The notes under the pieces are model-generated. The model did no database searches. It had not been told where the DNA came from and saw nothing but the letters and a program-made list of their open reading frames with translations. From positions 24,009,879 through 24,073,878 of the forward strand of contig CAJQUN010000003.1 in NCBI GenBank assembly GCA_907163345.1: a DNA stretch of 64,000 nt, in the 5' to 3' direction. Below, one piece after another: positions 24,200-36,159 of this stretch (positions within the stretch are counted from its first letter, which is position 1; each line of letters begins with the position of its first letter). This DNA is from Haberlea rhodopensis (taxonomy: Eukaryota > Streptophyta > Magnoliopsida > Lamiales > Gesneriaceae). Position numbers and translations under genes: made by a program.

Positions 24200-24720
24200 C
24201 ACTGTCACGTATCCGATAATTTTCGGATATCGATACTCACGGATACTTGCCCGATACGTATCCGGTACGCCACGTGGCGTATCTGAATTAAAAATTATTT
24301 TTTATTTTGGATACTTGTCTAGATATTTCAAGATACTTCTGATTCCGACGTATCAGATAGGACGTATGGTGTATCCGAATTTAAAAATTATTTTTAATTT
24401 CAGGTAGTTATATGAATATGACCAAGATACGTATTGGATATGTCATAAGGATTTTGTCGATGAAGATTCTATACGGGATAGATGGGTGATAGATCCACTA
24501 CAATGGTGGATACTTCATGGCTCATGAGCACTGAATCTACAATCAGTTTGCACGCAGGTGCTTGACCAAGTTTCTTCTTCTTGTTGTGATAGAAATTGGA
24601 GTATTTATGCATTTATTCATTTAACAAAGAGGAACCAAATAACACGCGAATCTCTCACTTGATGAACCAGAGTTTGAGTCTATTATATCAAGGGTGATGC
24701 TAATGAAGAATAAATATATC
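24200..24720 (+). mobile_element. hAT transposase remnant
   Basis: Near 24460-24640 a plus-strand reading gives DPLQWWILHG, then SSSSCCDRNWSIYAFIHLTK, matching the C-terminal dimerisation region of plant hAT transposases. A stop lies between the two blocks and more follow. Upstream, 24200-24420 is rich in CGTATCCG-like repeats (about ten variants), which often accompany these elements. No terminal repeats were identified. Confidence 0.7.
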
Positions 24721-24892
24721 GAGATACGACAATCAATTGAATGAGTAGGCAATATTTTTATGTAACTTTATTGATTAAGTAGTAATTAATATTTAAAACT
24801 CTACTATTTATCGTGGATTTGATGAAGTTTAAATTTTGTTATTTTGATTTTTTGCGTTTATTGTTGATTATATATTTGAAACTTGATTTCTT

Positions 24893-24980
24893 CGTGCAAC
24901 CGTATCAATATCCACATATCGTAGTGTGTATATATATATAATAATTGCCATGCAACCGTATCAATATCAACATATCAGTG
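24893..24980. repeat. Direct repeat of GCAACCGTATCAATATC
   Basis: TGCAACCGTATCAATATC followed by a near-identical ACATATC occurs at about 24896 and again at about 24952, 56 bp apart, just left of the first Helitron. A (TA)n run lies between the copies. Confidence 0.8.
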
Positions 24981-25379
24981 TAAGATTTTAATAGATTAAT
25001 TATTACCAATATATAAGAGCGCTAAAATTGTCGGCAATTTCAATTCCTTTCTTCCATCTATTTACAAAATTGCCATCTTCCGATTTCTTCAACCTCTTCT
25101 TCTCTGTTTGATTTGGCCTCTCAAATCCTCCAATGGAATTTTTGTAGCTATTTTCCTCTGGGTTTCTTCAGCCGCACCAATTAACCAATCCCATTTATTT
25201 ACTTTCGCATGATGAATTTTCATTGCTCCACGCATTTCCGCTATTCGTTTGCTTTCTTCCTCAGTTTTCTCTCCTCTGTGCACGACAACCGCCTTCTCTA
25301 CCGCTTACTCCTTCAACTGCTCGTCGGTTTTCTCACGCTTCTGTTCCTGTGGATGTAGATTTCTTCCCTCACCGGACAA

Positions 25380-25596
25380 GGTGGATTTACCTTCTTCTCT
25401 TGATGATATTCGCGAGGAGATGTATTCCTGAAATGGGGGAAGAGGTTCAAGCATGGACGTGGGGGGATGAAGCCAAATTTGAGCAAGGCTTTGGATTATT
25501 TCGTGAAAGGTGCGGAGCGTGGCTCTACGCTTGCTATGGTTGACGCAGGGCTGATCTATTGGGAATTGGGGAGAAGGGAAGAGGGGATTTCGTGGT
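25380..25596 (+). pseudogene. F-box/Sel1-repeat protein fragment (At1g70590-like)
   Basis: With one frameshift near 25430 the plus strand reads FLKWGKRFKHGRGG, then LSKALDYFVKGAERGSTLAM and DAGLIYWELGRREEG. This is the junction between the F-box region and the first Sel1/TPR-like repeat of the At1g70590-type protein. Only about 70 residues are present, with no F-box start and no remaining repeats. It sits directly upstream of the PUR7 piece, which belongs to an unrelated gene, supporting capture by the Helitron. An acidic antisense frame at 25089-25283 is unidentified. Confidence 0.72.
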
Positions 25597-25814
25597 ATAC
25601 TTTTGGGTGCATGTCTTGCTTACATATATGAATTGTTAACTTCGAATGGAGCTGAAGTGGTTTTTGTCATGTCTGTGATTACCGTGTGTTTGCGAGCTCT
25701 CGTTGTTTTTTCACTAATTTTTACTTTCCTGTTTTGAATTTGAAGTGATTTTGGAATGTTGTACTTTAAAACAGTCTTTTTTTCTTGTGTTTAATTGCAC
25801 ATTGATATCTGCAG

Positions 25815-27640
25815 GTGGTCATCGAAACAAGTTTGTGGTGGTTTGGTAAAACTCAGCACATAATTCCGAATGCAGTTGTTTCATCACCAGATAAAAATGT
25901 CACTATCGCAGAAAAATGTTTAGTCTTTGCGGTTGAATTTGTTGGTGAGCAATTCAGTCCTTTCTTGTATCAACCGGTGTCCTGGGTGGGTTATAAGCCT
26001 TTTGCTTGAGTGCTATTTCTTGCGAGGGAGATATAATGCCTTTTTATATCTTGGATTATCTGTTTGCACAATGATTACTCGCAGTCAGAGGCTATGTAAC
26101 TGGAAGTACTGATACATCACTTTGGGTCTACCAAAAAGGCATTCGGAACTACTGTGGAAATGTTCTTCCCGATGGTGAGATTTGGGATTGAATACACTAT
26201 TTATAGTAATTCTTTTACTTACCGTTCTGCATTTTTATGTCATAGATTTGATGAAAAAACAGAAGTTGCCAGCAATTATACTCACACCGACTACTAAAGA
26301 TGTGGATCATGATGTTCCCATAACTCCCAAAGAGGTGTGCATGCCTTGAACTGTTTATATTCTTCTTTTGGTAGCTTGTTTAATCGTCTCTCACTTTAAT
26401 AAAATATGCCTGTTTAACTTGTAGTATATCCTGCAGTTTTGTTATATTTCTTGAATGTTTAAATCCATCAACTCTCCTGCTCGAAGGACCTTTAAGTATT
26501 TTAATATATATATTTTTATGAAAATTATATTTTTGATGCTTTGGTGCAACATTGAGACAATATCACTTCCCCACGAATATGTCATCCATACAATTTGTCA
26601 TCCAATGGATTGATTGATGGTTTTGAGGGGGCGACATTCAAAAATGTGTAGTTAAAATTATCTCCTTATTTTTCAAATGAAAGAAGCCGATTCGTGCCAT
26701 GGCTTCCAGTTATACAAACTTAAACATTTAATTATGTGTGTTTGTGATTGTACATTTGCTCATGTTTGAAAAGGGGAGAATAATTGCTTGTTCGCCATTA
26801 CAGAGCAATCTTATCAATAATTCAATCTTCTTCAAATTAGAACTTTTATTTGGTGAACAATTTGGGTGGCAGATTGTTCAGCGTGGACTGATGATTCAAG
26901 CTGATTATGACGAAGCAAGTGAAGCTGCATTAAAGCTATTTGAGTATGGGCAGGTACTTCATGTTGAAATTGTTCATGTTCTTTTCCTTCACATTTGTTG
27001 CTTCATAAGTCCTAACTGTTAAATTGTTCAAAAATAATTTCCATTTAGTAGCTGGCTTCCTATTTTTTTGCTCATTGAAATTAACCTACATGTAATTAAC
27101 CATCTAGATCTAAACATAATGGTCACTGCATGCAACAGGTTTTCACTTATGCGCAGTGCCTTTTATTGCTTCTAACATTTCATTAGTCCCTAAAGTTTGT
27201 CTTTGGTATTGCATCGCATTGCCTTGGAACATGGCCTCATCCTGGTTGATACCAAATATGAATTTGGGAAGCGATCTGATGGCTCAGTGGTTTTAATTGA
27301 TGAGGTTACTTGTCTTATGCATGTACCTGAAATAGATATCTGCGTGTCATTGCTCAATGGCGTATAACATTCACTGAATATAAAACTTTCCAATGTGTCA
27401 AACACTAGGTCCATACACCTGACTCGAGTAGGTATTGGATCGCTGATTCATACGAGGAGCGCTTTCAAAATGGTCTTGAGCCTGAAAATATTGACAAGGT
27501 TCATGCCGGTGACCTGATTTGTAGTCATTACATGCTTGTATCCATTACAATTTCATTTGCTAAATATTTGGTAGGAATTTTTGAGGTTGTGGTTCAGAGA
27601 TCATTGCAACCCTTATGAAGACGAGATAAATCATTTAAAG
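25815..27640 (+). pseudogene. SAICAR synthetase (PUR7) fragment, seven exons without both ends
   Basis: Exons at 25815-25944, 26085-26174, 26246-26334, 26873-26953, 27218-27304, 27409-27498 and 27575-27628 encode the middle of phosphoribosylaminoimidazole-succinocarboxamide synthase. The motifs run in order: ETSLWWF, RGYVTGSTDTSLW, LILVDTKYEFG, HTPDSSRYW and a C-terminal block ending NPYEDE. The enzyme makes SAICAR in plastid purine synthesis. The transit peptide, the first substrate-binding exons and the C-terminus are missing. One codon after TSLW is deleted, the acceptor before 27218 is not AG, and the donor after 27628 has lost GT. Introns are retained, so this is a DNA copy, not a retrocopy. 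The functional gene must be elsewhere. Confidence 0.88.
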
Positions 27641-27988
27641 AACTATTACTATTGAGATGCGTTTTCCTACCTTTAATTCCTTGGGCCCTTGGCAATACTT
27701 CAACGTTGAATTTGGAATTGTGAATTTTTTTGTTTTACCACGGTTCCCATTTCTTTATCATGTACTATGAAAATGGAGAGGAAGAAGAGCGAGGAACTCA
27801 ATATTTGTATATTGCTGATGGCAATATGCAAATGAGATATTCTTCATCGTAAACATTGAATTTCACTGCCCCGTCATCCTTTTATATGTTTTAAATCCAA
27901 TAAGAACCAGAGCTCCAATATGACTAAGTTCTCCGAGATCACTATCACAGTACTAGATAGATAGATGATTTAGTAAACATGTTTTACA

Positions 27989-28210
27989 GGCCATGTGATT
28001 GGAGTACTCTTAGCTGGAGGTGTAGTAGCAGTCGCCGCTGCATATGGGACTCACCATTTGGCTCACTGTGGATATCATCATGGTGGATATTTTGGCCACC
28101 ACCATGGAAAGCTTAAGCATGGAAAGTTCAAACATGGCAAGTTCGGAAAACGTTGGAAGCATGGTATGTTTGGGAAGCATACGAGCATGTTTTTTAGGTT
28201 CAAGAAGTAG
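27989..28210 (+). pseudogene. Glycine/proline-rich protein (GRP-A3-like) last-exon fragment
   Basis: After an acceptor-like TTTTACAG, a frame reads VIGVLLAGGVVAVAAAYGTH, then a His/Gly/Lys-rich tail with repeated KHGKF units, ending in a stop at 28208-28210. This matches the C-terminal half of plant GYPPxGYPP-type glycine/proline-rich proteins (At5g17650 type): an Ala/Gly hydrophobic segment followed by a basic His-rich tail. The N-terminal GYPP repeats are absent. The frame itself is intact, so it could encode a tail in a chimeric transcript. It lies within H1. Confidence 0.72.
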
Positions 28211-29181
28211 AAGTAACGTGAACGACGCCCTTCGCTGTCTCACATCGTTTACGCCAAGCGTTTAAATATCTTTTTTGTTTTGAAGAAATTATTTTTTAAC
28301 TATCTGATGCTATACTGCTGTGTGTTGATGAATTTTTCTATGATATCTGGTGTTAAAGCTTTTGTGATAGACCCAGAATGTTTGTTGGTAACTTCTGGAT
28401 TCTTAAAATTCAGGGTGTTTCAACTTTCACCACTAGCTATGTATATAAAATTCATCTGGTTTCAACATATATTATTCTGTAAAATGTGTAAACTTTTTTG
28501 TTTTAAATTTATTTTTCAAAGCATAAATTTATAAATTAACTCACCTAAAAATTGTAAAGTGTAAGGTTTAAAGAAGCTTTGTTTTTAATTTGAAAATTTT
28601 ACGAAATTAAGCTTTCTATCTTTTTGCATCTACTTATAAGTTTATACCTATATTCAATACTAGGCTATTAATTTGAACGAATATTTTGTTTTTAAATTGA
28701 CTACTTACTTCATTTTCTTTGTAAAACCTTTATTTATTTATAGTATTTTTGGTCTTTAATTTGATTGAATTGTGTTCATGCGTTTCATTTGGTTAAGAAT
28801 TTGAAATTAAAACCAAATTTAGTTTAATTGCTATTGTACAGCTTTTTGTTCGGAGACTGCACTGCTTTTACTCTTCAGCAAGTGTGCTCTGCTAGATGTC
28901 TAGGCAAATTACATATAAAACTTAAATAAATAGTTTTCTTCGTCTTTCGGTTGATTTTGCAATCTAAATTTAGCGAGGATGATAATATTTTGGAGCCCCT
29001 TTGTCATTTGCATGTCATTCCTGGCATTTTCACTGTTCCTAGATCTTTTGGACGAGGTACGAACTCTAATCGACTTAATGTTTGTTGGAATATCTTCGGG
29101 TATTTTGTCATTAGTAACATCTGGTTGGAGTATTGGCGATCATCTCTCTCTTGTTAACTGAAACTGGGTACTTAAACGGAA

Positions 29182-29470
29182 GTGCGCGTCAGTACCCCTT
29201 CAAAGCCATCTGGAACTGCGGACAAGAACAGATATGTTGTAAGACTCTCCAACAGCAGTGGAGTTCAGGGTAAGGAGCATTCTTTATCAGTTACTGTTGA
29301 TGGTTGGGAGAAGTCAAAAATGAAGAAAAAGCGCACTGCAATAAACCAGACGTTACTCCCAGTTCAATGGCAACTAAACCTACTGAAGGGTACCGGGAAA
29401 CCAAACAAGGAATCAGGCAAGGCTTCGGACTGAAGCTCGTTTGAGGTTGAATGATTCTCACGGCTTTAGG
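29182..29470 (+). pseudogene. At2g19390/At4g29790-like protein fragment
   Basis: A frame containing DKNRYVVRLSNSSGVQGKEH and DGWEKSKMKKKR continues after a frameshift near 29350 as DVTPSSMATKPTEGYRE. This resembles a conserved stretch of a large plant nuclear protein family of unknown function (At2g19390, At4g29790). At least two frame breaks are present. The match is from memory of the family. Confidence 0.55.
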
Positions 29471-30585
29471 TATTCTCTTAAATTTCAGTGACTCGGCTAC
29501 ATTTATATAGTAGAATATTTTGCCTCAAGCATTGGATATGTTTATAGAAATTTTAAATATTGAGTTGTCCATCCATCATATGGCTTATTATATTTATAGT
29601 AACCATCGTGTAATTGTGAATAATGTGACAAGACTAATGGTTTTATATTAAAATTTTAGAGTTTATGATTGTTAAAATTTTGGTAGATATGTGAACAAAT
29701 TAAAATTTTCTGTTCATTTTGTATGGCTGCATGATCATTCTAAGCAGCAGATTTCCTATAATTGTAGTGCTGGGTTTTGTTTTAACTTTAGTTTGGAAAT
29801 TTCTCATGTTACTATGAAGGAACCATCATTTCTTATTAGCATTCAACATATATTTTGCTTCCAATGTCTTTTGGAATTTACCCTGTTTCTCGGACACTTT
29901 TACGTTTTTTGACATTGTTTGTAGCAATTTTGGTTTAATTACCAGTTTGTTTATTTTTTTGCAATATAGATGTGAGGTGTTATTTCTTTTCCTTTACTCA
30001 TCATGATAATTTTCGTATCAATATAGATGGGATGTGATGATTCCTCACTCTTATAATTTTTATCATTGAATTTCAATTGATGGGGCTTCCTTCATTGTGC
30101 AATTCATGGTTTTTCAATACAATTTCTTAGACTGATAACACACACATTAAAACTCATGCTGAATAAAAGCTACCAAAATCACTAAATGGTATATTTTAAT
30201 ATCATGAATCAAATGGAATTCATGGTATACGTGAATCAATTTAATGTTTTGTCAATATTCCATGACTATGGTTCTAGCAATAGCAATCTACCAAGCTCCA
30301 CCATATACAAGTTTCATTTCAAACAACTATAGGTTAAGCTTCTGCGAAATTTTAGATACATATAGAATTCCATTTGAATTCTTGTAAAAATTCTCCATTA
30401 TATCAAATTTAAATCCATGGTTCATATTTAATGTTCACACATTGTTCTTTGATAATATATTTAATTGATAAATTTTAATCATTCACATAAATATATATTG
30501 TACTATTTCATAAATCAAAATCATATAATTAACTTATATGATTACATTCGTGTAATAAATTTACTTATTTTGGGCGAGAGTTACT

Positions 30586-30617
30586 CGTCGTGCAGTGCAC
30601 GACGGGCCTTACCTAGT
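30586..30617 (+). other. Helitron H1 3' terminus (hairpin plus CTAGT)
   Basis: CGTCGTGC AGT GCACGACG forms a perfect 8-bp stem with a 3-base loop. Eight bases later comes CTAGT, fitting the Helitron CTRRT end. The next base is T, matching insertion between A and T. Confidence 0.88.
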
Positions 30618-30761
30618 TATATATATATATATTAACATTATATAAGCGCGCTAAAGTTGGTCGGTAATTTCAATCGATCTTTACCATTTAATTACGAAAC
30701 TGCCACTAAATTGAAATCAAGCTTTTCTGATTCCGACCGAAAACCCCATCCTCTACCATCG

Positions 30762-31067
30762 CTACCTATCCCCCTCCCTCTCCCAGCGACCTTCCTCTCC
30801 GTCTTCCACTTCACCGTTATCTTCATATTTTCTCCTCTCCACCGCTCTATGCTTCTCCAAGATTTCAACCGCCAACCGCTTCCTCTTCTCCACCATCGTC
30901 TCCACTATCTCTTCTTCCATTTTTTCATCTTCCCTTCTATCATCGTCAGAATCAAACGCTTCTCCTTCATCATCGCTGCCCGCAATTCCAAATTTACGGC
31001 GCCATTTTGAATCAGAATATTCAAAAAATGGATCCCGTGTAATGGAGAACATGAGTGCAGTCCACAA
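30762..31067 (-). other. Acidic coding-like fragment of unknown origin
   Basis: The minus strand reads a 101-codon frame containing TRDPFFEYSDSKWRRKFGIA, followed by a Glu/Asp/Arg-rich helical stretch, with no further continuation. Composition and codon pattern look like a real protein piece, possibly captured by H2 in antisense, but I do not recognise the family. The opposite-strand frame is a shadow. Confidence 0.4.
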
Positions 31068-31299
31068 GTTTTCCAGGTGAATGTGAACGTGAAACCTGTT
31101 TTTAGCTGTAAATTCAGTTTCAGGAGTTGCTGGGGAAAGAAATTTGTTGTCTATGTAATGTCATTGATTGATTTTCTTGCAGCCAAATTATGTTCTTATT
31201 ATCTGATTTATTTATGTGTTGACATATAATCGAATTGGGTTTCTATATATAGGGGAAACATAAGGTGTTTGGGTCAGAATAGCAACATATAGTTTATCT

Positions 31300-32230
31300 T
31301 AATCATTCCTGGATGGGTTTCTGCCATGCATTGTTTGTACCATTTCTGTCATTGTTAGTAACAATAGCATTTGCCTCCTTGAATCTAGAGATGAATCTCT
31401 TGGCAAAATATATGATTTTCATTTATTCAAATTCTACATTATCATGTACTCTCTTGTTTCTATTGTTCCACACAACCCAACAAATGGGTAGAATACAAAA
31501 AATCCTCTCATCCAGCCTCTGATGAGCACGATGCATCCAATCTTCAGCATTACTTGCCTCATATTGGCCTGCCTCAAACGGAAGAAGAGATAATGCCCAA
31601 CACTGTTATGGGTTTTCGATGGGATGCCCTCTGTGAAAGCAAAGATTTCGGAGGCACGGGTATTTGCGATTTGAAAGCTTTTAACTTGGCTATGTTAACT
31701 AAGTAAGGGTGTAGAAATTCAAACCAATCCAGATTGTCTACTCAGCAGGGTCTTAAAAGCTAAATATTTCCCTGCTCATGATTTCTTATATGCTACTGTG
31801 AAAGGAACACCATCACTAACATGGAGAAGTTTGATGAAAGCAAAACATATTATGGTTGCGCATGCCTAACAAAGACGAGCGAAATGGCAATCCTTAATCA
31901 CATGCAGTATTGTTTCGGATTGTATATTGCATATTCCACACATATGATCAATTGCTATGTGGCGTCGAGATAAGAGCTTCTATTGTAGGGATCACTTCAC
32001 GACATGCCCTCCAGGTGAATATCTTGATTTTATTTGGTACATTGGCATTCCAAATGTTTTTCCGTACCTCAGACGAAGATCCAGAAGCATGATTGTTCCT
32101 TTCTTGACAGAAAAGTAACTATTGTTTTGTGTAATGCCGTACCAATCTATCATGTGCTTCTGTTCAGCCCAGTGGGATGGATAAGATGACCTTTGATTCT
32201 TCCTCAAAGAAGAGATGTATAACTAAATCT
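31300..32230 (-). mobile_element. L1-type LINE fragment with internal inversion
   Basis: The minus strand at 32210-31860 reads the zf-RVT region of plant L1 ORF2 (NIWNANVPNKIKIFTWRACR, then SETILHVIKDCHFARLC). At 31570-31300 it reads the following WVVWNNRNKRVH-type segment. Between them, 31600-31850 reads on the plus strand as the segment that should precede zf-RVT (FGGTGICDLKAFNLAMLTK, then KAKYFPAHDFLYATVKGTPS). The fragment is thus rearranged. Stops make it dead. Confidence 0.72.
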
Positions 32231-32560
32231 TTGTTCCAGTCATTTGTAATACAATCGATGAGTTCCTTCACTTTGGTAGTAGCATTTGCAAAGGAAGTTA
32301 ACATCATTAACAGCGTGAAAAATTTCATGTGACTTTGCCACAATTAGTGTTTTGTTTACTTACGTTTTACTTATAGAGTTATAGATGTGGAACATCTTAC
32401 TGGAGTAAAGAATCTCTGGCTGTTATTAAAATAAAATTGTGTGAGCATTGATGCGTGCAACCTTCTTATTTTGTTTTAAAAAAAATAGGATTCCTTTGAT
32501 TTTTTGTTCTGTTTAATTTTGAGTGTTGCTACAAGTTTACGTTTTACCCAAATGCTGTAG

Positions 32561-32642
32561 CATCATCTTTAGCATCAAGTCTTTTAGAGAGCTAGAACTT
32601 TATGTTGAAGTCCCTGAAACTACACCTGTTGGTTCTCTGAAG
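32561..32642 (+). pseudogene. Telomere-repeat-binding protein (TRP/TRF-like) exon fragment
   Basis: After CTGTAG and before GTTTGT an exon-like piece reads FSIKSFRELELYVEVPETTP, then VGSLK. This matches the start of the ubiquitin-like region of plant telomere-repeat-binding proteins, where IKSF, PELFIEVPET and VGSLK are conserved. No Myb domain or other exon of that gene was found nearby, so it is an isolated captured exon in H2. Confidence 0.65.
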
Positions 32643-34099
32643 GTTTGTCCTCTCATTTTTCATGTATGTTACATGCAAATGTAGGATCTATTCTCCTGTA
32701 CGGGGTCACATAAGCATCATTTCATGTGATTTTACAAGACATTAGGTCTTGGTTTGAGTTGCAAGGCATTGCCATTTTAGTGACGGAACTTATTTAAATC
32801 ATACGAGTTCTGTATCTATTTGTTTTCAATCTAACCTCAGTGTAGTATGACCCCAATAAACTTAAAAAAAAAAATCATCAATATTACTCAAAGTTAACTC
32901 CATGAACATGTACATTAGTTTGGCAAAATTCAGTTAGTTTCGGGTTTCAAAAAAATTCAACAAGTTTCGGGGCAATTTGGTGGCAAATTTTTTTTGTTCC
33001 AATCGTACAAGCATGTTTTTTATTTAATCATGGATGGATGGGACATTTTCTTTGATCTATGGTTCTAGATTGTTAGCCTACCTCACTGTATTGGGATTAA
33101 AGACTTAGTTATTGGATTCTCCTTCATGGTCTTGTTGATCACAACTTCGTGCTTTGCCTGAATCTCTGAGTTCTTCCATTTTCAGTGCACAGGAAAAGAG
33201 TATTCATCGGAATGAAATAGCGCAAAAACTTAAAATTTCCCAAGAAAAGATTCTGTATACCCACTCTCTCCTCTCATTAATGTATTATGAGAAGTAACCA
33301 ATGATAGCTCATTGACCAATATTTTACTTTCGACGGACAATCTATGGAATCTCTTGAATCTGAAGGGCTAGTTTATTCTACAATTGATGAGTTTCACTAT
33401 ACGTTGACAACCGGTTAATTAAGCAATCGATATGAGGCTTGTGTCAATGCTTTCTCTTCCCCGAATATATCTATGGTTGTTTCTTGCAAATGGAAGATAT
33501 TCATAAATTAGTCACGCAATGTCATATTGCCCAAGAATAGTTGACATTTTTGCTTCGTATTTACTTACTGTTGGTTTCGAAATATATCTGATTATCATCA
33601 TGCTTTTATTTTGTTAATTTGTTGGGCTAAGGATTTTCAGTCGCATTTTTTTCGATATTCACCGGCTGGCTACCAACCCAACAAAGAAGAATAAAGATAA
33701 ACATTAACCATGATATTTGATTAGGTTTAATATTCAGTTGTACATGACCTATATATGAGTTGAGATTTGGAGGCCATCTAGATGAACTTAAGAATTTAAT
33801 TGATTGTGTTGCTTCTCATTGATCTAACTCCGGATTGGAATCCAGATCGGCCACTGGTATCTTCAGCTGTACAGAATTGAAGTTTATTACAAACTGGAAT
33901 TTGAAGTTGCAACAACTGCATAGGAGTTAAGCTTCTCAGGCCTAGGATTCATAAGATGATTTCAAAAAATCAAATTTTGTTTATGCCATAAAAATCTACT
34001 CTAGGGGAACATATGTGAATTAGTTTCTAGCATAACCCATTATACATGATTACGTTTGTGTGGTTCCGGGCCTCCGAGCTTTGTCCAGGGCATCATGTA

Positions 34100-34564
34100 C
34101 CTATATCAAATTCGAGCACGAGTGATTATTGACTTAGATTTCAGCTATATGTGTACTGGGGGACATCCTAGAACATTAGTGCTGTTTGCAAAAGCTTGCG
34201 AGAATTTCATCATGGAGTTGACCCTACGTTGGTTACATGCTCGCGATAATAAGTAGCGAACGCTACAACGCGGCGATGTTGTTGAGGCAGTAAGGGGTGA
34301 GGACATGTTAAGCTTCCTCGCTGACTTTGTCCCCTCGCAAAAGCACCGGGTTATTTTTTTAGTTGTATCCTTTTCTTATTTAATTAATATGTTTACCTTA
34401 GTGATATTGAATTCATGCTTAAGAACTCGTAACAATCATGAGTTTAGGAAGCACCACTGGCACCAGCTAACCATCCTGGAGTAAATGCTCCTCTCCCTGT
34501 CCCAGATGCGAGCCCGACTTATAATCCAATCTTTCCTATGAATATGCAAATTATGAATCCATCT
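34100..34564 (+). pseudogene. NF-YC (HAP5) transcription-factor fragment
   Basis: Near 34160-34350 the frame gives LVLFAKACENFIMELTLRW, then LHARDNK, a TAG stop where homologues have Arg, and TLQRGDVVEAVR. This is the histone-fold core of NF-YC, with a one-residue deletion before the Trp. A second exon at 34448-34564 (GT donor after it) encodes PLAPANHPGVNAPLPVPDAS, typical of the NF-YC C-terminal region. A possible further exon lies at about 34919-35000. The N-terminal start of the fold is degenerate. Intron retention again suggests capture of genomic DNA by H2. Confidence 0.75.
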
Positions 34565-36159
34565 GTGAGTATACACCTAAAATATTAATTTATCTTCGAA
34601 AGTTATAACTTATATCTATGGTATTATATTGATCAACGTGCGCGAACTGTTTCTCAATTTGGAGGAACGAAATATTTTTATCTGATTCTCCACATGCAAT
34701 ATTGGTAGTTGGTAGTGCTTTACGACACTGCATGTTAAATAATGTTATTCATATTTTTATGGAAAGCGTTGTTCAAACGTACATTTTAGTTTCTACAAAG
34801 AGAATTTCTCATTTGATGAATCATTCTTCTATTACCAAAAATATTACTTTATCACACTCTTGTATTTGTTTCAATCTAATAACTTTGCCAAATTCAATGA
34901 ATTAGGACTTTTAGCAAGCAGGTCATTCTGTTGCAACTGATCCACACTTGACCTATCAAATGAACGTGCATAACATGAGCCGTGCAAGTGTTTTTAACTC
35001 ATAAATATCAAAGAGGGTGAGGATAGGACCTTGGCTCACCTCAACTAAATATTTGTTAAAAAATTCACCTGAATGTTTATTTGTTAAAAAATTCACCTGA
35101 ATGTTTTTAAGTATAAAAACCTTTTTTTTTCCATTTTAAAGAATTTTTAGTTTAGCGCACACACGAGGATGGATCAGAAGTAGTTGCTACCAAAATTCAT
35201 AGTACACAGTTTTGCTTGCGTGGGCTCCAACCTCGTGGTACTACAAAAAAGAGACATGATATATATTGAGTTAGAAAAGATGATATAATAGCATGAGATT
35301 ATGGTGAGTGTAAGGACAAATGGTTTCTTTTAGTTCATTCGACATGACATTATGCTATTGTCATTTGTGTTTGCATTGTGTCTAGAATTGATCAGGACTC
35401 TGCTAAATTAGTTGGGTACTTTGCACTTGTACACTTATGATTATTGAAAATTATATTTGCAATTGTTAGATTTCAACATGAAGAAACTAAAAGAACAATC
35501 ATTAGGCTGGGACAGGCCGCCCGTGCTCACATGTAGAGAGTCATTGCTGGTCGAGGGGCATTTGCTGTTTTATAAGGTCGTCACACAAAACATTTAATAA
35601 AGAAAATTGTTTTATACTTTGGTATAATATTTTCATACCAAAGCTGCTGTTTTGGAGGGATCCCCCACTCAAATGACTAATTGTTTGCTTTTTTGATAAT
35701 GCAAGTTTTTGCAATCTAAAATATATTACGTTATACCCTCACATGTAGTTGCCTCCTACCCCTATTTTGCATGTGATTTACCATTGTTTTATGCTACAAT
35801 CATGTTTCAAATGTTTGTTTTTCGAAGAATGGACTTTCCTGGAGTTGGCTAGGAGCAACATTTTTTTTTCTTTTATGTTGAACATTGACAGCAATGCAGC
35901 TTATGTAACGATGAACAGATTGGCTTAATGAAATTCCATATAACAAGGAGGATTTTTTACAACTTTATACAACCTATTCTAGGAATTTAAAAACCAATAT
36001 AATATCAAGAGGCAAAACTTTGCAACCAAAGTGTGGCTTGCTAATTTCATATAATTCCCGCTCCTTACTTCCATATGCTCTAAGGTTCAGATATCAGGTT
36101 CAAACAAAATGCTTTGACAATATACTTAATTAATAAATTTTAAGCATTCAGATAAATAT

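Larger units (their letters stand above)
24975..30617 (+). mobile_element. Non-autonomous Helitron H1 carrying host-gene fragments
   Basis: The 3' end is diagnostic: an 8-bp-stem hairpin at 30586-30604, eight bases, then CTAGT (30613-30617) followed by T. The 5' end is not fixed. A TC after A at 24975 is one candidate, and similarity to the neighbouring Helitron starts near 25000 (TATATAAGAGCGCTAAAATTG). Inside lie pieces of at least four unrelated genes that keep introns, as expected for DNA-level capture. No Rep/helicase protein is encoded. The last roughly 210 bp match the end of H2. Confidence 0.78.

Noticed and set aside
25089..25283. Minus-strand 64-codon basic frame
   Set aside because: The composition is coding-like but I recognise no family and no exon partners. 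It is left only as a possible captured fragment.
25815..27640. Functional PUR7 gene
   Set aside because: The first and last exons are missing, one codon is deleted, two splice sites are lost, and it is flanked by pieces of unrelated genes.
30657..31010. Forward frame rich in Leu/Phe/His
   Set aside because: It is the shadow of the acidic minus-strand frame. The reverse reading looks more protein-like.
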